Below are positions 6,226 through 12,189 of a stretch of 17,625 bases of DNA, piece after piece. The notes beneath the pieces are model-generated. The model saw only the letters and a program-made list of their open reading frames with translations, was not told where the DNA came from and ran no database searches. Numbering within the stretch: position 1 is the stretch's first letter; every line of letters begins with the position of its first letter. Made by a program: the position numbers and the translations under genes. This stretch comes from an uncultured Chthoniobacterales bacterium. GTDB lineage: Bacteria > Verrucomicrobiota > Verrucomicrobiia > Chthoniobacterales > UBA10450. The DNA lies in contig CATPAT010000235.1 of the NCBI GenBank assembly GCA_955652155.1, positions 1 through 17,625 on the forward strand, read 5' to 3'.

Positions 6226-7098
6226 TTATGCGCCCTCGTGCTCGAACGTTAGGAGGACGCTTTTTTCCATCCCTTCGGCGAAGTTTGGATAGCGTGGCGT
6301 CCAGCCAATCGCTCGCAGCTTCGCGTTGCTGACGCGCTTGTTGCCGTCGCCGCGCCTCCGTTTCAATGCCGATCTTGCAATGGATCTTCCGCCAACCGGA
6401 ACGCGCCGATCCAATTTTGTAGCCAGCCAGCGATAACATTCGCTCAGCAAAATCGGCTGGTTATCAACGACGTTATAGATTTCGCCGGCAGGCCTGGGTT
6501 GCTTTAACAAGAGTTGTATCGCAGTCGCGGCATCGTCGCGGTGGATCTGATTGAGAAAACGGTCATGTGACGGATCGATAATGGCGTGGCCGTGGAGAAC
6601 GTTCTTAAGCAATGCCGAGCGGCCTGGGCCGTAGATGCCACCAAGTCGGACAACGTTTGCACCGCCGGCGCGAACGAAAACCTCGGCTTTCCGCAGAATT
6701 TTTCCGGTTTCATGCTTCGGCTTGGCCAGGCTTTCCTCGAATACCCAGTCGCCGTCGTTCTGAGCGTAGACACTCGTGCTGCTAGTAAAGAGAATCCGCG
6801 ATGCACTAAATCGGTAGAGTAGATTTCGCGCCCCATCAAAATAAACGCGCCGGTAAAGATCGACATTTCCGCCTCGCGTGCTGGCGCAGTGGATCACCGC
6901 ATCGAAATCTCCTGTCTGTGCAAGAACCTGCTTTTCCTGCGAAATATCGACTGCGTGAACCGAATACGATTTCCCGGAAATTTTTGCGGCCGATTCAGCC
7001 GACTGCCTCCAGCCCTCAACTTCCCAACCATCGGCGACTAACAAATCCGCTACCGCCTGGCCAAGATAACCGCACCCGGCGATGAGCACGCGCGGCAT
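6226..7098 (-). CDS. Atypical NAD(P)-binding SDR / epimerase-like protein (YeeZ-like)
   Basis: The 290-residue protein has a Rossmann fold. It starts with a nucleotide-binding loop of the form GCGYLG (8-13), typical of atypical SDRs such as E. coli YeeZ, instead of the extended-SDR GxxGxxG. It also has VIHCAST (68-74), TSSTSVYAQ (105-113) and RLGGIYGPGR (151-160), which are extended-SDR landmarks. Where active epimerases carry YxxxK, this protein reads ETGKILRKAE (130-139), with Thr131 and Leu135 at the Tyr and Lys positions, so classical epimerase chemistry is unlikely. The reaction is unknown. The gene begins 10 nt after scpA and is very probably co-transcribed with it. Confidence 0.85.
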   Translation of the reverse strand: MPRVLIAGCGYLGQAVADLLVADGWEVEGWRQSAESAAKISGKSYSVHAVDISQEKQVLAQTGDFDAVIHCASTRGGNVDLYRRVYFDGARNLLYRFSASRILFTSSTSVYAQNDGDWVFEESLAKPKHETGKILRKAEVFVRAGGANVVRLGGIYGPGRSALLKNVLHGHAIIDPSHDRFLNQIHRDDAATAIQLLLKQPRPAGEIYNVVDNQPILLSECYRWLATKLDRRVPVGGRSIARSALKRRRGDGNKRVSNAKLRAIGWTPRYPNFAEGMEKSVLLTFEHEGA

Positions 7099-7108
7099 GA
7101 CGTCAATC

Positions 7109-7831
7109 TTAGGCCGCGATCGCGGCGATCTGGATTTCGTCGAACATCTTCGGCTGGAGCGCCCGCACCTGATTCAAGCGGATCAGCTCGAGCAACGCCA
7201 GGAACGTAACGACAATCTCAACCCGCGAGACGATCTGGCCAAACAGTTCTGAAAAACGCACGGGGATACCGTTGCTTACTCGCTCCAGGATCTTTTCAAT
7301 CTTGTCGGACACGCTGAAACGCTCACCAAATATTTCGCGCAAATCCTCCCGCGCCTCGACCCGCTTGATCACTTCCTGAAAGGCGTGAATCAGCTGAAAA
7401 ATCCCAACTTCGTGCAACGGCAATGGCGCATCTGACGGGCGACTGCCACCGTCGCGAATGAAGAGTCGTTCCTGCTCGCGCGCGCGGTCGTGCAATTGCG
7501 CAGCCGCTTCCTTGAACTTTTTGTATTCGATCAGTTGGCGGATCAGGTCCCAGCGTGGGTCGTCCTCTTCGGCATCTTCCTCCGGCGGCTGTTGATCAAG
7601 TGGGAGCAGACTGCGGCTCTTGAGATAAATCAGATTGGCCGCCATGACGACGAACTCGCCCGCGATGTCGATCTTCAATTCCTTGAAAGCCTGGAGATAC
7701 TCGAGGTATTGACGCGTGATTCGTTCGATCGAAATATCGTAAATATCGATCTCGTCGCGTTTGATCAGGTAAAGCAAGAGATCGAGCGGTCCTTCAAAAA
7801 CTTCGAGCTTAACCTTGTAGTCGGTCTCCAT
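7109..7831 (-). CDS. scpA: Segregation and condensation protein A (kleisin)
   Basis: ScpA is the kleisin that bridges the SMC dimer heads with ScpB in the bacterial condensin complex. The 240-residue length is typical. The N-terminal SMC-neck-binding domain is evident: FEGPLDLLLYLIKRDEIDIY (12-31), ITRQYLEYL (38-46) and VVMAANLIYLKSRSLLP (61-77). An acidic linker PPEEDAEEDDP (82-92) follows, then the central ScpB-binding helices. The C-terminal winged-helix segment contains VVTFLALLELIRLNQV and ends close to the stop. The ATG at 7831 starts at the usual position before the conserved FEGPLD. rodA lies 82 nt upstream and the SDR gene 10 nt downstream. scpB and smc are not in the window. Confidence 0.95.
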   Translation of the reverse strand: METDYKVKLEVFEGPLDLLLYLIKRDEIDIYDISIERITRQYLEYLQAFKELKIDIAGEFVVMAANLIYLKSRSLLPLDQQPPEEDAEEDDPRWDLIRQLIEYKKFKEAAAQLHDRAREQERLFIRDGGSRPSDAPLPLHEVGIFQLIHAFQEVIKRVEAREDLREIFGERFSVSDKIEKILERVSNGIPVRFSELFGQIVSRVEIVVTFLALLELIRLNQVRALQPKMFDEIQIAAIAA

Positions 7832-7841
7832 GTCTCAACGA

Positions 7842-7869
7842 ATTGTAGATGGCACGCGCTCGAAGTAAA
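7842..7869 (-). promoter_or_regulatory. Candidate sigma70-type promoter for scpA
   Basis: On the minus strand, TTTACT (7864-7869) and TACAAT (7842-7847) are separated by 16 nt, giving 4/6 and 5/6 matches to the -35 and -10 consensus. The -10 ends only 10 nt before the scpA ATG, so the transcript would have a leader of only a few nucleotides. This is plausible but unproven, and an upstream rodA promoter could also serve scpA. Confidence 0.35.
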
Positions 7870-7913
7870 TCGCGACGACCTGGCGGCGACGATGTCCGAT
7901 CCTCGGCCGACGG

Positions 7914-9026
7914 TTATGCGACTTCGTGTCGATGAACCCAGACGCTATTCACAACACCGAGCGCGAACATGATCATGAGCGCGAACGATCCGCTGTAGCT
8001 AATGAGCGGCAATGGGACGCCGGTGATCGGCAAAATGGAAATCGTCATCCCGATATTCTGGAAGATGTGGGTGAAAATGAGCGCCGTGATTCCAATGACA
8101 AGGAGCAACCCGAATTGGTCCCCGGCAACGAATGCAACGAAAAGGCAGGTCAAAAGTAACAAGGCAAAGGTGCCGATCAGAAACGCTCCGCCAACAAAGC
8201 CCCATTGCTCGCCGATTGCGGAAAAGATGTAGTCGTTGTGCACAGCCGTCGCTGGTAGAAAGCCGAGCTCGATTTGGGTATTCGCTGCTTTAAAGCCTTT
8301 TCCCGACCAACCACCGGAGCCGATGGCGATAAGCGATTGATTAATTGCCCAGGAGGAACCCTGCTTATCGATTTCGGGATGGGCGAATGCGGTCAGCCGC
8401 GCTTGTTGATAAGGCTTGAGCACCAGGTTCGCCGTGATTGGAATCATGGCGAACAGAATTAAAAGAATGCAGATCAAGTAGCGGAACGGCATTCCGCCGA
8501 CGAAGAGCAAGGCCAGCAGCACCGGCACCCAGATGATCACTTCGCCTAAGTCCGGTTGCATCAAGATCAAAAGGCAGGGCGCACCGGCAATGGCGCCGCA
8601 GACGAGCAGGCGCAACATCGGGTGCATGCTTTTGAACTGACTGAGAAATAGGGCGAGCACCATGATTCCAGCCACGACTGCAAGCTGGGCGGGCTGAAAA
8701 TTAAGCGGCCCAAGATGGAGCCAGCTGCGCGCGCCGTAGACTTTTTGGCCGATGAACTTGGTCAGAACCAAGAAGATGATGCCCAGCGCGTACATCGGCA
8801 ACGCGCCCCATCGGACCCAGCGGTAATCAACCAGGCTCGCGAGCATGAAAGCGAAAAATCCGACCAAGACCCAGTTCGCCTGCTTGCGCCAAAAATCTGC
8901 CGCCACTGGATCCTCGCGCATGTAAGTCGCGCTGTAGATAGCAATTACGCCGAAGACCGCCAGCGCAAGCATGACGATGAGCAAGAGCCAGTTTAACCCC
9001 AGCAACTTTCTTAGAAATGGCGTCAT
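7914..9026 (-). CDS. rodA: SEDS peptidoglycan glycosyltransferase RodA
   Basis: RodA is the polytopic SEDS glycosyltransferase that polymerises lipid II in the elongasome, normally paired with a class B PBP. The 370-residue protein shows about ten hydrophobic spans. Signature segments are the early loop GARSWLHLGPLNFQPAQLA (98-116), MQPDLGEV (156-163), the conserved extracytoplasmic HNDYIFSAIGEQWGFVG (263-279), whose Asp265 matches the essential catalytic Asp of the family, and the final NIGMTISILPITGVPLPLIS (324-343). In MQPDLGEV a Glu stands where Thr is common. RodA is favoured over FtsW by the PITGVPLPLISYSGS ending and by the lack of division genes, but the two families are close. No PBP2 or mre gene is adjacent. 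scpA lies downstream in the same direction. Confidence 0.92.
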   Translation of the reverse strand: MTPFLRKLLGLNWLLLIVMLALAVFGVIAIYSATYMREDPVAADFWRKQANWVLVGFFAFMLASLVDYRWVRWGALPMYALGIIFLVLTKFIGQKVYGARSWLHLGPLNFQPAQLAVVAGIMVLALFLSQFKSMHPMLRLLVCGAIAGAPCLLILMQPDLGEVIIWVPVLLALLFVGGMPFRYLICILLILFAMIPITANLVLKPYQQARLTAFAHPEIDKQGSSWAINQSLIAIGSGGWSGKGFKAANTQIELGFLPATAVHNDYIFSAIGEQWGFVGGAFLIGTFALLLLTCLFVAFVAGDQFGLLLVIGITALIFTHIFQNIGMTISILPITGVPLPLISYSGSFALMIMFALGVVNSVWVHRHEVA

Positions 9027-9074
9027 ATCGATCTATTCCGGCGCGTCGTGAGCCAATTGCGACCGGTATTTTCG

Positions 9075-9101
9075 AGTATACGCAGACCGAAGAATTCGCA
9101 A
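9075..9101 (-). promoter_or_regulatory. Candidate promoter for rodA
   Basis: On the minus strand, TTGCGA (9096-9101) and TATACT (9075-9080) lie 15 nt apart, a short spacer. They would start a transcript with a leader of about 40 nt before the rodA ATG at 9026. The -10 matches consensus at 5/6 and the -35 at 4/6. The rest of the 9027-9307 gap shows no gene I can support. Confidence 0.3.
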
Positions 9102-9251
9102 CCGCGTTTGAAGCGTTTAACCCTTCGCAAATCGTATACCGAACAGGCAGCCCGTCGCCGGCCCTATCCTACATCATTTTTCCTCGAATTGTGCGTAAAT
9201 AACTGTAAATAAGAGACTTATGTATAAAAAGTAGAAAAAGGAGGCCTTTCC

Positions 9252-9280
9252 TTGTCGGCCCGTTCGAACCCACCTACAAT
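9252..9280 (+). promoter_or_regulatory. Candidate sigma70-type promoter for the SprT-like gene
   Basis: TTGTCG (9252-9257) and TACAAT (9275-9280) are separated by exactly 17 nt. The -35 matches consensus at 4/6 and the -10 at 5/6. The predicted start near 9287 would give a leader of about 20 nt before the ATG at 9308. This is the best promoter-like pair I see in the 281-nt intergenic region. Confidence 0.4.
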
Positions 9281-9307
9281 TAGATTCCTTCCAGCCGGGG
9301 TTCCATT

Positions 9308-9760
9308 ATGGCGAAGAAAACGAAACGCAAAATCGCATATCGCACGCTGCCAATGCAGCGGCAATTAAACCTTCCGCACGAAGGCAAACATTTCGATCTG
9401 GGCGAGATGTTTAATCAATTGAATAAGCGTTACTTTCGCGGACGGCTTCACAATTACAAAGTGGAATGGGGCCGTCGTCGAAAACATCGACCGAAAGACC
9501 ATTTTGTTTTTGGAACGATTCAGGAAGAAGACCGGGTGATTCGCATTCATCCGCTGCTGGATCAAGCTTTCGTGCCGCGGTGGTTTTTGAAATATGTCCT
9601 TTATCACGAAATGCTGCACTCCGTCGTTCCGGACAAACCTCTGCGGAACGGAAGGCGGCGTGTTCACACCGAGGAATTCAATCGGCGCGAGCGCCAATTT
9701 CGCGGCTATCATCGGGCGCGGCGTTGGGAAGAACAAAACCTTGCCCGTTTCCTGCGTTAA
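9308..9760 (+). CDS. SprT-like zinc metalloprotease
   Basis: The 150-residue basic protein has a SprT-like protease core. The domain entry FDLGEMFNQLNKRYFRG (29-45) followed by KVEWGRR matches the family pattern of an F..LN..YF.G helix and a Trp-bearing strand. The zinc site is HEMLH (100-104), with His100 and His104 as ligands and Glu101 as catalytic base. His120 in VHTEEFNRRERQF is the likely third ligand in the family's H-x-x-x-F arrangement. No signal peptide is present, so it is cytosolic. The N-terminus is Lys/Arg rich (MAKKTKRK), suggesting nucleic-acid association. Eukaryotic SPRTN relatives cleave DNA-protein crosslinks; bacterial members are poorly studied, so that role is only a suggestion. 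The gene stands alone, convergent with the folP-cdaA group. Confidence 0.82.
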   Translation: MAKKTKRKIAYRTLPMQRQLNLPHEGKHFDLGEMFNQLNKRYFRGRLHNYKVEWGRRRKHRPKDHFVFGTIQEEDRVIRIHPLLDQAFVPRWFLKYVLYHEMLHSVVPDKPLRNGRRRVHTEEFNRRERQFRGYHRARRWEEQNLARFLR

Positions 9761-9777
9761 CTCCGAAGCCTTCGGAG
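9761..9777. terminator. Hairpin between SprT-like gene and convergent cdaA/CdaR-like genes
   Basis: CTCCGAA and TTCGGAG form a perfect 7-bp stem around a GCC loop, starting at the base after the SprT-like stop codon and 12 nt from the stop of the convergent CdaR-like gene. The placement suits a shared transcription end. A T-run is absent on the plus strand and minimal on the minus strand, so this is only a candidate. Confidence 0.4.
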
Positions 9778-9789
9778 CTGAGTATTGAG

Positions 9790-9939
9790 TTAGCGTCTCT
9801 GGGCGGCCGGCGCGGGCGAGCTCGTTTCAGACGGCGAGGGAGTCGTTGCTACGTTCTTCTTGATGAGATACCAGAGGGTTGTCGCGAGCAAGAGGGATAT
9901 CAACTTCGCCCGCCAGTTCTTCAGGAGCAGTCTCTTCAT
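9790..9939 (-). CDS. 49-residue CdaR/YbbR-like membrane peptide, overlapping cdaA 3' end
   Basis: This short gene lies in a different frame from cdaA and overlaps its last 113 nt. The product starts MKRLLLKNWRAKLISLLLAT and continues to LWYLIKK, then a Thr/Ser/Pro/Ala-rich tail to a TAA at 9790. The NW..KL.SLLLA..LWYLI pattern closely resembles the N-terminal membrane anchor of YbbR/CdaR, the regulator usually encoded just after cdaA. Positive charges before the span predict an N-in topology with the roughly 20-residue tail outside. All extracytoplasmic YbbR repeats are missing, because the frame stops after the tail and the opposite-strand SprT-like gene follows. GGA lies about 6 nt before the ATG. 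It may be a functional minimal CdaR or the remnant of a full one. Gene reality is likely but unproven. Confidence 0.6.
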   Translation of the reverse strand: MKRLLLKNWRAKLISLLLATTLWYLIKKNVATTPSPSETSSPAPAAQRR

Positions 9940-10702
9940 AATGTCCGTGCAATAAAATCTCGCCGATCCGCTGGCGAAACGTTTCCGGTGTGAAATTGCG
10001 CTCAATTCGACGGCGATGGCAAATGGAAATCCCGCCGGTCTCTTCCGAGACCACGATCGCGACTGCATCCGATTCTTCGGTGATTCCAAGCGCGGCGCGA
10101 TGGCGTAAGCCCAGACTGCGGTCCAAGGTTTCGCGTTGGCTTACTGGAAAAATGCAAGCCGCCGCTGCGACCCGGCCGTTGCGAATAATCACTCCGCCGT
10201 CGTGCAACGCGGCCTTCGGATGAAAAATGCTTAAGACGAGCTCGACCGAGAAATCGGAATCGAGCGTCACGCCGGTTTCTTCGTAAACGCGAATCGAAGT
10301 ATCGCGTTCGATCGCGAGCAGCGCGCCGAACTGCTTGTTCGCCAGCTGGGTAACGGCTTCGGCAAGATCGTGCACCGTCTCGCGCTTCTCGCTCGTGAGG
10401 GAAAAGATGGGATGGCCTCCGAGCTCGGCTAGACCGCGGCGCAGCTCCGGTTGAAAAATCACGACCAGCGCTATCGCGAGGAAAACCGAGAAACTGCGAA
10501 CGAGCCAGCCGATCACGACCAAATTCAGCAGCGTCGAGATGAGGGTAAGAGTCAGAAAAACAATCGCCAGACCGGTCAAGACTTTGGCCCCGCGCGTGCC
10601 GCGAAAGTAAAGATAGCCATAATAAATACCGACACTGAGCAAAATGATCTCGATGATGCTGCGCCAGCTTTTGAACCAGAGTTGGACAAGTTCCTGCGTC
10701 AT
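9827..10702 (-). CDS. cdaA: Diadenylate cyclase (c-di-AMP synthase) CdaA
   Basis: CdaA makes cyclic di-AMP from two ATP. The 291-residue protein has three N-terminal membrane spans (about 16-32, 40-62, 66-86) and then FQPELRRGLAELG (83-95), typical of CdaA. The DAC domain follows with LHDGGVIIRNGRVAAA (166-181), where the common DGA motif reads DGG, and LGLRHRAALGITEESDA (197-213), containing the RHR motif that contacts ATP. The catalytic domain ends by about residue 250. The remaining tail, from about 252 to 291, is acidic and polar, and its DNA doubles as the start of the CdaR-like frame. The ATG overlaps the folP stop by 4 nt. glmM, the common third partner of cdaA-cdaR, is absent here. 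Confidence 0.95.
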   Translation of the reverse strand: MTQELVQLWFKSWRSIIEIILLSVGIYYGYLYFRGTRGAKVLTGLAIVFLTLTLISTLLNLVVIGWLVRSFSVFLAIALVVIFQPELRRGLAELGGHPIFSLTSEKRETVHDLAEAVTQLANKQFGALLAIERDTSIRVYEETGVTLDSDFSVELVLSIFHPKAALHDGGVIIRNGRVAAAACIFPVSQRETLDRSLGLRHRAALGITEESDAVAIVVSEETGGISICHRRRIERNFTPETFRQRIGEILLHGHYEETAPEELAGEVDIPLARDNPLVSHQEERSNDSLAV

Positions 10703-11541
10703 GGCAGAACCGCCTCCGCCGCGCGAAGCGCAGCCACGTTTTCCTTAACCTCATGGACGCGCAAAATATCTGCGCCTCGAGCGCGCAGAATTCCTGTCAG
10801 CGCAATCGTTGGCGCCTCGCGCGCGCTCATTTCCGAAGAGTTCATCAGTTTCCCCAGAAACGATTTGCGGGAAACGCCGACCACAAGCGGGCGATCGTGC
10901 ACGCGTAGTCGCTCGAGATTCTTGAGCAGTGTCAAATTATGCTCCAGCGTTTTACCGAAACCAATTCCGGGATCAAACGCTATCGTCATGGGGTCAACGC
11001 CGCACTCTAGGGCTCGGCCATATTGTTGTCTAAAAAAATCAGCCACTTCCGTGACGACATCTTCGTAATGCGGATTTTTCTGCATTGTTAGCGGCTCGCC
11101 TTGCATGTGCATAAGCACAATCGCTGCCTTCCGTCTCGCCGCGAGCGACAACATCTTCTCGTCACCGCGGCCGGCTGTGACGTCATTGACGATTTGCGCG
11201 CCTGCGTCCAGGGCGGCATTTGCGACTTCGGGCTTCGAAGTATCGATCGAAATGGAAATATTGATCTCGACGCAGAGTTTCTTGATCACCGGGACCACCC
11301 GTTGCAATTCTTCTTTCACTGAAACAGGTTCGGCGCCGGGACGCGTCGATTCTCCGCCCACGTCGATAATGTCGGCGCCTTCTAATGCCATCCTTATTCC
11401 ACCCGCAATTGCCGCGTCAGTTGCGAAGAATTCGCCGCCGTCCGAAAACGAATCGGGCGTGACGTTGAGCACTCCCATGATCATTCCGCTATTGGAAAGA
11501 TCGACGCTTTTATCGCCGATTTTCCAAATTCGCGCTCCCAT
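10699..11541 (-). CDS. folP: Dihydropteroate synthase
   Basis: FolP condenses p-aminobenzoate with dihydropterin pyrophosphate in folate synthesis and is the sulfonamide target. The 280-residue protein carries the full set of family motifs: MGVLNVTPDSFSDGG near residues 22-36, GADIIDVGGESTRPGA, SIDTSKPEVA, IVNDVTAG, the FDPGIGFGKT phosphate-binding loop and VGVSRKSFLG. The start is ATG at 11541; a TTG immediately before it would add one residue. No good Shine-Dalgarno is visible. The stop overlaps cdaA by 4 nt (ATGA), so folate synthesis and c-di-AMP synthesis genes are translationally linked here. Upstream, 52 nt away, is the PEBP gene in the same direction. Confidence 0.96.
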   Translation of the reverse strand: MGARIWKIGDKSVDLSNSGMIMGVLNVTPDSFSDGGEFFATDAAIAGGIRMALEGADIIDVGGESTRPGAEPVSVKEELQRVVPVIKKLCVEINISISIDTSKPEVANAALDAGAQIVNDVTAGRGDEKMLSLAARRKAAIVLMHMQGEPLTMQKNPHYEDVVTEVADFFRQQYGRALECGVDPMTIAFDPGIGFGKTLEHNLTLLKNLERLRVHDRPLVVGVSRKSFLGKLMNSSEMSAREAPTIALTGILRARGADILRVHEVKENVAALRAAEAVLP

Positions 11542-11570
11542 CAAGAATCAGACTAACACGATGGGGATCT

Positions 11571-11608
11571 TATTCGAAGTTGGCGTGAATCAATTATTTC
11601 TTCGAATA
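11571..11608. repeat. Inverted repeat TATTCGAAG / CTTCGAATA between PEBP gene and folP
   Basis: Two perfect 9-nt arms (11571-11579 and 11600-11608) are separated by 20 nt. One arm lies inside the last codons of the PEBP gene and the other is in the gap before folP. Each arm contains the palindrome TTCGAA. It could form a stem-loop in the mRNA between the genes or be a two-half-site operator. No T-run follows. Confidence 0.4.
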
Positions 11609-12109
11609 GCGGCCCATTAATTCGCCCTGTCCGATCACGTGTCCGCGCAAGGCAGCGTCGACCTCCCGACGTTCCGCGCCGGATTTGAGATCGAGCATCC
11701 GGTCCAGAGCAAAGATCTTAAAATAGTAGCGGTGCGTACCAGAGGGCGGCTGCGGCCCGCCGTAGCCAAGATTCGGATAATCGTTCGTGCCCTGGACTGC
11801 TCCGTTTGGCACCTTGCTCTCCGCAATCTCGGTTATCTTGGGATCGATGTTCCAAACTAACCAGTGGGTGAAGAGTCCGACCGGTGCATCCGGATCGTCC
11901 ACGATGAGCGCCAGACTTTTTGCCTCAGCCGGCGCGCCTTCAATTCGCAATTCCGGACTAACGTTCTGTCCATTTTTGCTGAATTTCTCGGGAATCGTTC
12001 CACCTTCCTGGAATGCTGAACTGCTGATTTTCATTTTCGCTCCTCCTGCCGCAAACGTGACCAGCGCAGCGGCCGTCATCGTACATCCGACAATAATAAT
12101 TGTTTTCAT
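11594..12109 (-). CDS. YbhB/YbcL-family (PEBP-like) protein, probably exported
   Basis: The 171-residue protein belongs to the phosphatidylethanolamine-binding-protein superfamily, bacterial YbhB/YbcL branch, whose function is largely unknown. The family signature is strong: LIVDDPDAPVGLFTHWLVWN (68-87), GYGGPQPPSGTHRYYFKIFA (115-134) and a C-terminal GQGELMGRY. Residues 1-24 (MKTIIIVGC, then TMTAAALVTFAAGGA) form a hydrophobic leader with a possible signal-peptidase site after Ala24, so it is probably periplasmic. It is divergent from rnr, with a short shared promoter region, and lies upstream of folP. No link to folate or c-di-AMP is evident beyond position. Confidence 0.92.
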   Translation of the reverse strand: MKTIIIVGCTMTAAALVTFAAGGAKMKISSSAFQEGGTIPEKFSKNGQNVSPELRIEGAPAEAKSLALIVDDPDAPVGLFTHWLVWNIDPKITEIAESKVPNGAVQGTNDYPNLGYGGPQPPSGTHRYYFKIFALDRMLDLKSGAERREVDAALRGHVIGQGELMGRYSKK

Positions 12110-12127
12110 CGTTTGAACTCAGTCGTT

Positions 12128-12137
12128 AGATCGATCT
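12128..12137. promoter_or_regulatory. 10-bp palindrome AGATCGATCT in the PEBP/rnr divergent region
   Basis: A perfect 10-bp palindrome sits 18 nt upstream of the PEBP start and 52 nt before the rnr ATG at 12190. Similar AGATCGA words occur near 4836 and other starts, but GATCG is common in this genome's coding sequence, so chance is a real possibility. Confidence 0.2.
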
Positions 12138-12189
12138 GCCACCGGACGGATTCGCCGTGGCGAACAATCTCCAATATGTTTTCGTCAAC

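Noticed and set aside
9017..9202. 61-codon plus-strand frame upstream of the SprT-like gene
   Set aside because: It runs over the rodA start and its candidate promoter on the other strand, has no recognisable domain and no ribosome site.
9235..9254. Near-perfect Shine-Dalgarno (AAAGGAGG) followed by a TTG
   Set aside because: The frame from this TTG runs into the SprT-like gene in another frame with a Cys/Arg-rich, non-protein-like translation; the match is probably chance in an A/G-rich stretch.
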